From: Fragilaria crotonensis
Taxonomy: Eukaryota > Bacillariophyta > Fragilariophyceae > Fragilariales > Fragilariaceae
DNA: 64,000 nucleotides
Assembly (NCBI GenBank): GCA_022925895.1
Contig: JAKSYS010000080.1
Span: 62,001 to 126,000, forward strand
Direction: 5' to 3'
Part shown: positions 11,593 to 22,345 of the stretch, piece by piece
How positions within the stretch are numbered: position 1 is the stretch's first letter
Layout: each line of letters begins with the position of its first letter
The notes under the pieces: generated by a model
Told to the model about the DNA's origin: nothing
The model's input: the letters and a program-made list of their open reading frames with translations, nothing else
The model's database searches: none
Position numbers and translations under genes: made by a program

Positions 11593-14048
11593 TCACCGGA
11601 TCATCTTCGGAATTCGGTATGTAGTAGCATGGGGACTTTCCACAGGCAACAAGGGTTCAGTAAACTTCGGCACCACACCACCATCATCCTCATCATCATC
11701 ATCGTCATTATCGTCAGCAGCCTCATAAGCAACATGAGAATGCCTCCGCCGCGATCTCTTCCTAACTTTCTGTCGTCTCCTCCTCTTCTTGGCACTTGTC
11801 GCTGGCATGCTTGACTCTTCCAAGTCACCACTGGCAATGGCAGCAGCTGCAGGATTGGGGCGTTCAGGACGATCCACAGCCATAGCAGCAGACATCTTCC
11901 TCCCGGCGTCAACCACTCTTTCCTTTGCCGCAGTAAACGTCCCATACAGATGATTCTCCGTATGTCGCACACTTCCAGCCCAATCACCAGCGGCCCCTTC
12001 AACAGGGTGACCATCCGGTTCCGACACCGACGTACAGTGTCGGATATCTCGACCATCCCAGCTTACGGCAACTCCGTTCGTGATCTTGATAGCAAGGCCA
12101 GCAAAGGGGACCCAGGACGACGTCCATGGATGTTGGGCATCACAAGATACCAGTTCGTTCCCTTTCCAGGAATGTCTTCCAAAAACTGACTGTAACCTTG
12201 AGAGGCATCGTTGAAGTCATAATGAGAAGCGTTTCCCAGGTCGACACTCGTGTCGACAGTGTATCCAACTCGCCGTCCACCCTCACCATCCATCGGCACC
12301 ACAGGATGGAGACCACAATTCCCCTCAGTGTCGCGGATCACAGCATATACCTGAGGAAAGGCACACCTCCCAATCACTGCGAGGGAGACGACCATTTCCC
12401 TAAGGAGAGCCTCACCCACAGCCTCATTTGCCTTGTATGCGCTTGTGGTGACACCATCCAAGTGCACATGAGTTCCAATCGCATGCATGGTGCCGTAATC
12501 ACCAGCATTGGACCTCGCTGCACCCTTCTTCTTTGCAAGTCTCAAGGCCTTATTATGCTTTGTAATACAAGCCATCGCATCCAAAAGATCCTCACCCCCA
12601 TCGTCAGTCAGGAAGTTGACATTCCTCACCATGATGACCGACTGCCGATTCCTCTGCTGACCAAGGCAAGGTAGGTCCACCATGATGTCGACAAAGTGTT
12701 CAGATGCCGGATCGATGATCCAGCACGTGTCCGGCAGACGATAGTGATGACACCCCTCGGCATAGTGACGCCCGTCCCGCCTTGCACTGTTCGCAACTGC
12801 AAGGCGTTGGTTGTATTCTACCGCCAGATATTCCCGTGGGATGTCGGGATGCCATGAACCATCGAAGACATCAGGTGCCATCTTCGGGCCGTCGCTGTCC
12901 CGACATTGTTCCACCCTGTAGACAACCCGATTCTGCTGCAAATCCTTCGTGAGGTTCAAGGAAATTCGCCATGCCGAAACACGGTCAACGAATTCGTCAA
13001 ATCGCCCACATGAATAGCCACGGTACTCCAGGTACCGAAATTGTTTTGGTTCTTCCATATGAAATCGCTTGACATACCCTCCCTTGCCGAAGGTGTACGA
13101 CACCTTCCCATTACTGTCGGTGCTCCTCTCAAGGCGAAGCCAGCTCATGTCCAGGGCCACATGTGTTTTAGCCACACCGACATCCTCCTTGCGACGCTCT
13201 CTGGCACAGTAGAAAACGCCACATTGAGGCAAGAAGAGTATCATGGTGCGAAACTTGAAATCATTCTTATCATCAAGATCGTCTTCATGGTATGATCTGA
13301 CCAACAGGACATCATCTTCACCCCCCACCACCGATGAAGCAGCCTTCTTTGTTGGAAGCTCGGCACTTGGTTCGGTTTTCATCAAAGGCGATCTATTGAG
13401 GATGACATCCATGACGTAGATCTCGCTGAGGAAGCATGACTCCATCCCAGAGAATGGGAACATGTCAGCCGCGCATTGTAGTTGGTGTACGAAGTCGCAT
13501 CCGTATGCAGCGGCTATCCAAGCAACGTTAGTGTTGCATACCTTTCGCGTCGTTCCAGCCAGGGGACACGGAGATGTCTCCTTCCCAGTCGCGAAGGCAT
13601 GATAGCGCTCCTTGAAGTGAGCTCTATCCTCAGGAGGCACCGCCATCGACAGCAATAGCATAGCTTGTCTCTGCGACGGCAGGAATTTGCGCTCCGGTCG
13701 ATTCGGCAAGCATGGACCGTCATAGCCACCAACATCGCCTTCATTATCGCTATCGCCATCAACGTCAAACAACAAGTCATCATCCTGATCGCTATCGCTA
13801 TCAACCTCAAATACCAAGTCATCATCCTCCTTTCCATTATTCCCATCAGCGTGGATGTCATCCTGGCCATTGTGACAAACGCCATTTTTGCCGTCAGTCG
13901 CACAAGACGATGATCGCTTCTCCTTCGCTGACGCCCCAAGGTTTCGCAAGCCTGTCGCACAAGACGACGTTCGCTTCTTATTAGCTATACTGCGCTTATT
14001 ACGTCGACTGGACGACATAAAGTTCTCGTCTTGCTCCTTCGTAGGCAT
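11593..14048 (-). CDS. Transposon-linked protein with a candidate 2OG-Fe(II) dioxygenase fold, one frame break
   Basis: The ATG at 14048 opens a 661-codon frame. One base slip near 12105 moves the product to the frame of 11593-12027, giving roughly 800 residues. The N-terminus is Lys/Arg/Ser-rich, then acidic. Near the C-terminus a strand-like segment carries His-Tyr-Asp (His codon 12222-12224), fitting the HxD iron motif. About 60 residues later comes Val-Ser-Trp-Asp-Gly-Arg-Asp-Ile-Arg-His, whose His (12037-12039) fits the distal iron ligand of a double-stranded beta-helix. I could not place the Arg that would bind 2-oxoglutarate. The tail is basic, then acidic. The gene converges tail-to-tail on the transposase with 27 bases between stops. 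TET/JBP dioxygenases are known companions of KDZ transposons in fungi; membership of that family here is inference. Confidence 0.5.
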
Positions 14049-14267
14049 CGTTCAACCCACTGGATGGCAGGGCACGACGTCAACTACAAAAGAACGACAA
14101 GAGAACGTTCACGCCGCGACAGTAGACAAAACCAGCGATCCTGTTCTCGTGTTGCTCCTTCGCAGGCGTCGTTCAACCCACTGGATGGCAGGGAACGACG
14201 TCAACTACGAAAGAACAAAAGAGAACGTTCACGCCGCGACAGTCGACAACAACAGCGATACCAGAGC
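14026..14267. repeat. 121-bp imperfect tandem duplication
   Basis: Two copies with a few differences start at 14026 and 14147; both contain GTTCAACCCACTGGATGG. The first copy covers the start codon of the minus-strand dioxygenase-like gene, so the repeat occupies its 5' leader or promoter. Confidence 0.85.
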
Positions 14268-15416
14268 GACAATCAACAACAATAACTTGCCATTGCCAAG
14301 AAAAGCAATAACAAACGGTGTGTTGTTGTCGTCGAATTGAGTGAATTTATTCTACGAACAAATGGCGTAGAAAACATACCGCATTGCAGATGCGAAATAC
14401 ATGTGTATCCGAAAAAGGGAAAATGCGAACTGACTTTACTATGCATTTTACAGTGGAAAGCTATCCCAGGATTAACCTGGGACTTCAATGCAGAAACGAT
14501 TGAAAAATCTATTTCTAAATGTCTTCAAGCTGCTTACAACAAAGCACTGTACAAAACATACCGCAGAAATTTTTATTCATGATACTTAGCGAGGACCACA
14601 CCTGTCCAGCGCACATAAGTACTGATACGGTTAGTTTATATAAATATTCGCATTTGAATAGTATATTATAAACATTTGAGCACCATCATAATACTTAGCG
14701 AGTTACACACATGTCCATTGCACACAAGTACTGGTATAGTGCTTTTATATAAGAACAAGGATACGAATAGTATAAACACACACATGAGCACAGTGATTAC
14801 ATTTAAGGAGAAACACATGTCCAACGCACACATGCACTGGTAGAGTGCATTTATATATATATACGCACTATTAAATTGTTAATTTGTATATATATATCAA
14901 CACACATGTCAAATGTACAAGTTCATTAGTATTAAAATCATAGTCTCTGTTACTCTATGCGTAATATGAGGACGTTGATTCGGAGTGTCGAAGTGCACGT
15001 GCACTTCAACGCACGCACACGCGTAGATACAGTACCAGAGCGAAGTCCTGCCTTGCATCGTGAGGGAACACCCAAATATTGAAAACGACTGACCATGCCC
15101 TATACGCTTAAACTGAACCGTATATTCTTACATAGAAGCCATATTGCTGTTACATGAGCAATATCTCGTTTATTCAAACGATGCACATGCATTTTTAAAG
15201 CATTCAACTACACTTTTGAGTATACAATACATACGTATGCACATTTGAGGGGGTTCGCATTCACTGTTTGAATGGGACTTTGCCACAATAATTTGTGCAG
15301 CAAACACCATTATTGATACCATAGAATCGCAAAACAGAAAAGGAACAAACACAACTCATCGCTCTTCTGCTTCTCTAGTTGTTTTCATTGGCTTCACTTG
15401 AGTTGTTGGACAAACC
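14268..15416. other. AT-rich spacer with about 110-bp imperfect tandem repeats
   Basis: From 14580 to about 14880 three diverged units share ACACATGTCC followed by CGCACA(C/T)A and a (A/G)TACTG-like block, starting near 14583, 14693 and 14803. An 81-codon ORF at 14337-14582 is unrecognised. The rest has no visible gene. The repeats could be subterminal repeats of the transposon (inference). Confidence 0.5.
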
Positions 15417-17171
15417 ATGACAGGCTCACCACGAACAAGGTCAACAGGACAAGTGAGAAAGTCTCCACGACGGAACAACGTCGGACAGAAGACAGGAAAG
15501 GTAAGGAAAAGTACTAGTGTAGCGAGAAGAAAGTCGACTGGGAAAAGAATTGCGACCAAACCTGCCCCAAAATTGACGTTGCCAGCGACGACGTCGACAG
15601 CAATGATGAAGTGGAGGAGGTGGACAATAATCGTGATCAACGAAGGCAGAAAACTAAAGTCTCATCGAACGATGTGGACGATGTTCTTGAACAACCAAGG
15701 AAGTTAACACTCGTGTCGTCAAGGGAAGGAGCCGTGAAAAGGAAGAAGATGACAGGAAAAGCCAGAAAACCAGTGAGAGCGCCCAAGTTACACAAATCAT
15801 CATCATCGTCATCATCTTACGAAAATGAATCTGACCCGAGCGATGACGATGATGGAAATCTTTTTGCAGGCCGCGTCGTTCCGAACCCTACAATTGCAGC
15901 CGTAGTAGAGGTTTTGGAGGATGATGATGATGATGATGATGATTGCGCAGATAAGAAAGAAGCAGGTGACGCCGATGAAGAAGATGACTATGCGAGTGCA
16001 ACAAGCCACGAAGAGACTCCTCCGCAACGCTCAAAGATACAGAGGAGACTTGATGACGAGGATGTGGAGGATGAGGACAGAGAAGATGACTATGCGAGTG
16101 CAACAAGCCACGAAGAGACTCCTCCGCGACGCTCAAAGATACAGAGGAGACTTTATGACGAGGATGTGGAGGATGAGGACAGGAACAATCGCGCAAGTTC
16201 GACTAGTACACTAAGCATGCAACGCAAGAGTTCCGGGAGGAAAGAAAATGGTGAGTCCGCTGTTGTGAACCTTGACGTACCAATTCGTGGCATGTCCAAA
16301 AGTGAATCGAGGAGGAATCAGCAAGAGTATGCGACACAACGGGTTAAGGCATTCGTTACATCAAAGGTGTTTCGAAAAATTAAATTTATAAGCAATGATG
16401 ACATGTTACGAGAGGCGATGGATTGGGTGATGAGGCATGAAAAGGTCCCACAGGACAAGCGCTTGATGTATCGGGTGGTTTACGAAAGTGTCTTCAATGA
16501 GTCGTTGAATGCAAAGAGGAGTACATGCGAGACGGCGGGAAAGAAGATTGTGGTGGAGGAAACGATGCCCAAATTCCAAGAGAAGGGCAAGGAATTGTTC
16601 ACCATCGAGGAGTTGTGTACGCTCAGGCGGGCAAAAACCGAACGTGAAAAGGAGGCTGCGTTTTGGTTCTTTGGCGAATTCTTGTCCTGTGTGGTTGGAA
16701 AACGAGTGTGGAATGTTCAAAAGCAATATCAACTGATCTCACAGGCAACGATGACGGGTAGCAGTGACAAGCTGGTCACAGTAAGCGACGAGGCATTTGC
16801 TCTACTAATGTACGAAATTACCAAGATAAGTGGACGAAACAGGGTAGTGCACAGGCAGGACAATCGGAGCAAAGCGGAAAGAAAGTAATTCGGGAAAGTA
16901 TACCGTTCAGAATAGTGGGACCTGCAAATATGGCGGATGGAGTCATGCCGGCATGAGGCGCTTTAATGAGCTGTACGACTTGGTTGTTGAGGACAGGGCT
17001 TGCCCGCAGGCTGCTGCAGTGGAAAAGGAGTTCCTAAACTATTGCATTAAAGAGGGAAACAGGAAGAAGGTAGGAGGGAGAATAAGTGATGAACCGACTG
17101 CCGTTGAAGGGTCAGCCAGCATGTTGCAACCACGCTATATTCGAGCGGCGTGGGATTTGAATGATGAGTAG
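15417..17171 (+). CDS. Acidic/basic ORF with a C-terminal conserved-looking domain, two frame breaks
   Basis: The ATG at 15417 starts a Lys/Arg/Ser-rich N-terminus. At the AAAA run near 15574 one base appears to be missing, and the frame then continues to a stop at 16886. A second slip near 16880 leads to the frame ending at 17171. The middle part is Asp/Glu-rich and contains a 34-residue tandem duplication. The C-terminal half (about 16290-16840) is helical and not low-complexity. It is followed by Lys-Tyr-Gly-Gly-Trp-Ser-His-Ala-Gly-Met and Arg-Phe-Asn-Glu-Leu, the sort of motif seen in transposon accessory ORFs of diatoms (recollection, not searched). The same strand and proximity to the transposase suggest a third gene of the element. 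No enzymatic motif was seen; a DNA-binding role is only a possibility. Confidence 0.5.
15980..16183. repeat. 102-bp in-frame tandem duplication
   Basis: Two copies starting at 15980 and 16082 differ at only a few bases and encode 34-residue acidic units beginning Glu-Asp-Asp-Tyr-Ala-Ser. The near identity indicates a recent duplication. Confidence 0.9.
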
Positions 17172-17769
17172 TGAACATTTTTACTAAATTAGTATATTTC
17201 GACACCGCCATTGATGAGTTACTAGTCCCTACAAACATTGGAACCCCAACAATACATTGCTTAGGAGAAAAAAACCAATGGCGACTTCATAACATTCAAT
17301 CCAACTTTGAATTTACATACATGCAATATAATGTCCGATGCGATACAACTAATGGCGAGAAACACACAATGTATTAAGTGATAATCAACAATAATTGTGA
17401 TTAATATGTTCAATACATACGTTTAACGGTGACAACATAAGATATATGGGGAATGTAACCATTTACATGTGACTTCCAAGAACTAATGAACAGTATTGTG
17501 TGTCTTCTCAACATTTAATTGTTGCCTCACCATATAGTGCTTTCTGATGCAGCCATCATATTAGGTTCAGTATCAAGAATTGCTAAAAATGAAGTTCCAA
17601 TCATAAAATAGCGTGGAAGTCAACGGATTGGCAATAATATGATACAGGAAGAGACCATGACAATGACATGTGGTACATGGTGCACCACATTGTATTTAAA
17701 GTAAGCATCATACTAGCTAAAGGTTGTGCCTGGTCTATAGTACTGAATCTGTGAATACAAGCAAGTGTT
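17172..17769. other. AT-rich spacer, no gene seen
   Basis: No ORF with protein-like composition and no terminal repeat was recognised here. Confidence 0.5.
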
Positions 17770-18560
17770 GAGCAATCAAATTGGCAGACAACGATTTGTT
17801 ATGACCGTCTTGAGATTCAGCTTCATATTCTCAGGCATCGAGCTATGGGTTGTCATGTCCCGTGCCAATGAGCCGACCCTCTGCGTCTTGCAATCGCTTG
17901 GTTACTTTACTACCATATTCCACGCATCTTGTGTCCCAGCGCCTCTTGCGATTGCAATCTCCTATCGAAGGTATTTGTCATCGAACATCTGGCAAAAATG
18001 TCTCATCTGCTTCAGGTATTTGAGTCTGATAATGCATTGCTTAATTCATTTGCAAAATCCTCATCGCTTTCCTGGGTATATTCATCCCAACAATCTTCAA
18101 GTCGACGTCTTATCGTTGAGTAATCCGCTATGCACTCATTGTAATGCTTGCATCGCACGTTAACATCTATCGTTCCGAGTTCGAGGTTCGTTATCAGCAG
18201 TACAGTACCATTCTCGGTCAGCACCCAATGCGACATAAAGGTTTCCAACTCTGTGTGAGACGCCGAGCCATCCCCTGCATGAGATGTCTCCAACCCCGGC
18301 GTTCTCTTTGAACCAGCATACTACTACCCAATTATAGAAGCTGAAGTCCAAATATTCCGACATGTCTGGTGTTTTGCAAGTAATTTGCTCCATTGAAGCT
18401 CTGCCTCCAAGAGGGAATACTGAGTTTGCTGTCACCAACATAATCTCACACACCCATACTATACCACAGTCCCATAGTCTCATGGGAACCTTTCTCTTTG
18501 TCATTTGTCTAAACCACCGTTTCTTTACTACTTCACGAATAACGGATTCCGCTCATGTTG
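17770..18560 (-). pseudogene. Relic of a Copia-like polyprotein (integrase to RT linker)
   Basis: Reading the minus strand from 18504, broken frames give Arg-Leu-Trp-Asp, then a Thr-Pro-Asp-Met-Ser-Glu-Tyr-Leu-Asp-Phe segment, then Trp-Leu-Gly-Val-Ser-His-Arg-Val-Gly, then His-Trp-Val-Leu-Thr-Glu-Asn-Gly. This order is characteristic of the region after the integrase core in diatom Copia-type Pol. Downstream, 18012-18293 ends in Ala-Leu-Ser-Asp-Ser-Asn, and 17770-18010 gives further family-like pieces interrupted by stops. No LTRs were found around it and the RT core is absent, so this is a decayed fragment. It is not part of the intact element at 42401-54132, which differs in sequence. Confidence 0.55.
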
Positions 18561-18812
18561 AGAGATGAAATAATACGATGAGCAGTTGGTAGCGACCGTC
18601 GCTTGCTCAAACGACAGGTTGCCGTCGAGTGTGGGAGATGGAGCTCCTTTTTGGATCAGGTAGTCCAACAGGAGGTTTATACTCAAATACTTATTCTCCC
18701 GAAGCGCCTGCACATGTTCTGCATGTGCCAAGAGAGCAAAAGTGAACCTTTGGTCTCCTGAAAAAAAGTTCTTCTCAACAGCCGCTCTTCTTGGCTTCTT
18801 CTTTGGTGGCAT
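18528..18812 (-). CDS. Hypothetical 94-residue ORF beside the Copia relic
   Basis: The ATG at 18812 opens a frame with a basic Pro-Pro-Lys-Lys-Lys start, which looks like a nuclear signal, and a helical Leu-rich remainder. I do not recognise it. It is on the same strand as, and next to, the retroelement relic, so it may be another decayed piece. Confidence 0.25.
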   Translation of the reverse strand: MPPKKKPRRAAVEKNFFSGDQRFTFALLAHAEHVQALRENKYLSINLLLDYLIQKGAPSPTLDGNLSFEQATVATNCSSYYFISQHERNPLFVK

Positions 18813-19696
18813 AATGAGACAAGAAATCAGTGACAGGGACTGTCAAAAAGGGAATGGGGAGGGAGAGGGTGATGCTGTTGATGATAATGAATGGCTGATG
18901 AGATTGTGTTGTCTTGGTGTCAAAAAAGATCGTCGTTGTACAATTGTACAGCACTGTATACAAGGGATTTTTGTTATTGGCCGGTCTCAAGCCCAAGAAA
19001 TCTGAAGACGTATGACAATGCGAGCAGAATGTACCCAAGAGCACACAAGATGACCACATACTTCCTCACACCAACAAGCCAAGCCTCGTCAATGGAATAA
19101 CACAGCTTATTTCCTCATCAGTGGGAAACACATGATAATGCTAAGCAATGCATGAGATCCTTACCTTTGAAAGTGTGTCAACGTGTTGGCTTTGTACGTT
19201 ATGGGGTATGATAATCTGTGTGGAGTTGAAATTGGCACCATCCAAACAGGTGTTATTGCAGATTGTAACAGGTGTTATTGCAAATTGTGTAAAACATAAG
19301 TGGTGCTATTGCAAAAATTGCAAAAAGATAACAGGGGTTATGGGTATATTAAAAATTAGCGTGCTATTATTGTCATTTGAGGGGGTATATTATAGCAGAT
19401 AGCAGGTGTTTTCAATTTTTGGAGTAGATAACAGGTACAATAGCAATTTCCCCTTTTTTTATTGGCATGATTTAACGGTTGCTACGACTGTAGAGGTGAA
19501 AGGGGTATGTCGGTCTGTCGGATGTCGGTATGTAGTATGTAAGTATGTAAGAATAGTATCTATGTCATACGTCATACTACTTGTATGCCAGAAATAATGT
19601 TCTCGTATACATGCTGTGTAACGTGTATCATACGATCTTGTAGACTTCAGTAATAGTTCATGTAGCGGGCAATTCTTGGAGCATTACAAATGCGCC
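18813..19696. other. Spacer upstream of msrA with short repeated CAGGTGTTATTGCA-like motifs
   Basis: Between about 19245 and 19450 motifs of the type ACAGG(T)GTTATTGCA recur several times in a GT/A-rich stretch. No gene is seen. The last 60 bases before 19697 presumably hold the promoter of msrA, but no defined element is recognisable. Confidence 0.4.
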
Positions 19697-20509
19697 ATGA
19701 TGTTCCTGTCGATCGTCCTCGCTCTGTCAGTGCTTCGCTCCATCATTGCCGACAATCCATCGGAGACCTACGACGTCGTGTCCAGACGTCGTACTCCATT
19801 GCGCAACACGGTCGCGGGTATCACTTCAGGACTCAATACATCTGATTCTGATCGGTCTCTTGCCGAAGAAACCGCACAGCCGGTAGTCGATGTTTACTTT
19901 GGGGTCGGTTGCTATTGGCATATTCAGCATGAATTTGTGCAAGCCGAACGAGATCTTCTCGGCAGGACAGACCCGCAACTAACATCCCGCGCAGGGTACG
20001 CCGGTGGAACGTCACAAGGTTCCGAAGGACGAGTATGCTATCACAATTTTGAAAACATTGCTGATTACTCGAAACTCGGTCACGCCGAAGTTGTCGGAAT
20101 GAAGATACCAGAAGACAAAATTGAAGATTTTAGCGAAGTTTATTTTAATTTGTTTGACCCTGATACTGGAGAGCGCGTTGATCCAATGGACCGAGGACCT
20201 GAGTATCGATCTGTCATCGGATTGCCCAGGGGAACCAAACATCCAGCGTATGCAGCAGTTCGAGCAGCAGGGGAGGCAATGGGATTCCAGCTGGAAATTG
20301 GAGTGGGAAACGACCCAGACACTTACGGAAAAGGCAAGCTTGTATATGTCTACGACTCGAGCCTATTTCACTTCCATCAAGCCGAAGTATTCATGCAATT
20401 TAGAGATGATTTTCAGTCGGAACCTTACGGGAAAGAGTACAACAACCTCGTCGAATTGGCGCTTGAAGATGGAAGGATTATTGGCCAAGGTTGCCCCGAT
20501 ACGGTCTAA
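19697..20509 (+). CDS. msrA: Peptide methionine sulfoxide reductase MsrA, secretory
   Basis: MsrA reduces methionine-S-sulfoxide in proteins and repairs oxidative damage. The frame extends upstream to a TTG, but the first ATG (19697) gives 270 residues and starts directly with a clean signal peptide (Met-Met-Phe-Leu-Ser-Ile-Val-Leu-Ala-Leu). The product is therefore expected to enter the secretory pathway, for the ER, cell surface or a plastid. The catalytic motif is Gly-Cys-Tyr-Trp with Cys72, where most family members have Phe at the third place. Other landmarks are Gly-Tyr-Ala-Gly-Gly, Gly-His-Ala-Glu-Val-Val and Asp-Arg-Gly-Pro-Glu-Tyr-Arg-Ser. The linker between signal peptide and domain (about residues 20-60) is low-complexity. 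It is a single exon with no break. Confidence 0.93.
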   Translation: MMFLSIVLALSVLRSIIADNPSETYDVVSRRRTPLRNTVAGITSGLNTSDSDRSLAEETAQPVVDVYFGVGCYWHIQHEFVQAERDLLGRTDPQLTSRAGYAGGTSQGSEGRVCYHNFENIADYSKLGHAEVVGMKIPEDKIEDFSEVYFNLFDPDTGERVDPMDRGPEYRSVIGLPRGTKHPAYAAVRAAGEAMGFQLEIGVGNDPDTYGKGKLVYVYDSSLFHFHQAEVFMQFRDDFQSEPYGKEYNNLVELALEDGRIIGQGCPDTV

Positions 20510-20755
20510 TGCCTTTTCCATCCAATAACTGGTACCGTCGTCATGCATTGTGTTCGTGACATAGTTGCGTGAGAAATGATACATTTTTCGCAATCGTGAC
20601 AACCCCCTGCTATTGTGCGATTACGTCCTACGATTGAAGATTGCTCCATGGTACTGCAGATGATTCGATACATCAGACACATCTGCATGTAAGTCGGAAC
20701 ATTTTTCTCTTTCATATGACCCACTCGAGGGTTCGACACAAGGATCGTCAGAGCA

Positions 20756-21298
20756 GTGACATGTACACGGTGTACTTGTACTCCGTTGCGCATGTCGTGG
20801 ACTTCAGGTATCGGTCGTTTAACTGCGCATTTATTTGGTGTTTTTTCTGTGGTTCCGCCGCCATTTGGTCAAGAAGCGGAGGATATGCTCACGAGAGGAG
20901 AAATGCAACGATGGCTTGCAGAAGCCGCCTTGATCCCAAGCGTTCTTTTGCCGGAACAGGGACTTGTTACGTGGAAAGAGATTGATGATGACCGGGCTCT
21001 CATGACAATCTCAGATCCGTACAAAGGCAAGGAAGTTGAGTTAACAGCTATCTTTGACAAGATGCCCGGATGACAAAAGTCGAAGGCATGCGTTATCGCT
21101 TGGTTGGAAAGGACGTTGTTTTGACGCCATTGGTCGGATACTTCTCCAAATATGAGTTCGTTCCAGATGCTGCCGCGTGGGTTCCCGTTCACACGGAAGT
21201 TGGATGGGAAGGAAGAGCGCTACTTCAAAGGAGATAACTTTGATTTCAAACATTATGTACTCGCACCTTCTTCAAATGCAGGGGGGGCGTTGATGGAG
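20756..21298 (+). pseudogene. DUF6544-like protein, frame-broken
   Basis: Codons 20850-21000 encode Arg-Gly-Glu-Met-Gln-Arg-Trp-Leu-Ala-Glu-Ala, then Leu-Leu-Pro and Trp-Lys-Glu-Ile-Asp-Asp, the hallmark order of the DUF6544 family as I know it (function unknown). The frame stops at 21071-21073. A one-base shift there continues as Val-Glu-Gly-Met-Arg-Tyr-Arg, and a second shift near 21205 recovers Asp-Gly-Lys-Glu-Glu-Arg-Tyr-Phe-Lys-Gly-Asp. The N-terminus is uncertain because upstream methionines give unconvincing sequence, so part of the gene may lie upstream of 20756 in another frame or exon. Whether this is decay or sequencing error cannot be told. Confidence 0.5.
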
Positions 21299-22095
21299 TG
21301 AATGACGAGATCACACCATTTTGGAAACAGATTTTCCATAATTACGAGGTACTGGAGTACTAGTAGTCTAGTCCCTCTCTTCTGACCTGCTGAGCCATCT
21401 ATGTTCTATGTACACTTCTCTCCAGGAAGCGTACAGTTGCTCATACTTCCGTAACTCCGAGTTTCGAGTACTTGTACTCCAGTACGCGACACTGCTGTAA
21501 GAATGCTCACTACTTGGACTACCGGTACTAGTAGTCATTCGACTACTTCAAGATAGAAGTACGTAGTACGTAGTACTGTAGTACTGTAGTAACTTGATGT
21601 ACTCTAGTAGTGGTGGGGCAATACAGTAGTACTATCAAGTGTACTGTACCTGGTACTCCGAATACTTGCGTACCTGGAGGTTCCGGAATATCGTCTTAAC
21701 TGCTTTTTGCACTTCCGTTCAGCAGTAACGGTGCGATTGTAAACCATCGGACCACGGACTTACGGAAATCAAAGGTCTTTTGTTTTGCTCTACTAGTAGA
21801 GTAGCAAGCTACCGTAGTAGAGACCTCAGGACAGCCAGCCACACAGGTGTTTAAGCTGTGGACCGTGGAATGGACATATTCTGATTCGTACGAATTTCGG
21901 TCAACTGTTTTGATGAAATGTCGGCCTGTTGATCCGACAGAATATATTTTATCATTCTTCGTTTTCTTCATTCATGTAACATTTTTACTTAGCACCAAAA
22001 TCCTACTTTCGGGGAAACTATCGAAATGAAATAAATGAATCGTGAATATGCGTCAGCGATAGGAATCTTGACATTCAGTTTCTTTAAGTTTTTCA
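21299..22095. other. Spacer rich in GTAC/AGTACT palindromes
   Basis: 21345-21680 is dense in GTAC, AGTACT and CTAGTAG motifs. An ORF on either strand near 21700-21970 is not protein-like. No gene is seen. Confidence 0.45.
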
Positions 22096-22345
22096 AAGAT
22101 GATTAAGAAGAATTAAGAAGACCCAGAATTTATTAAGAAGAATTAAGAAGACACGAAATTAATTAAGAAGATTTAAGAAGAATTAAGAAGACCCAAAATT
22201 AATTAAGAATATTTAAGAAGAATTAAGAAGACCCAAAATTAATTAAGAAGATTTAAGAAGAATTAAGAAGACTCGAAATTTATTAAGAAGAATTCAGAAG
22301 AATTAAGAAGACCCTGTATATATTAAGAAGAATTAAGACGACTGA
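22096..22345. repeat. Minisatellite array 1, about 40-bp unit
   Basis: About six units of the type AGAAGAATTAAGAAGACCCA followed by AAATTAATTAAGAAGATTTA. Purine-rich on the plus strand with TTAAGAAG as the core. The same family recurs at 26310-26575. Confidence 0.85.
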
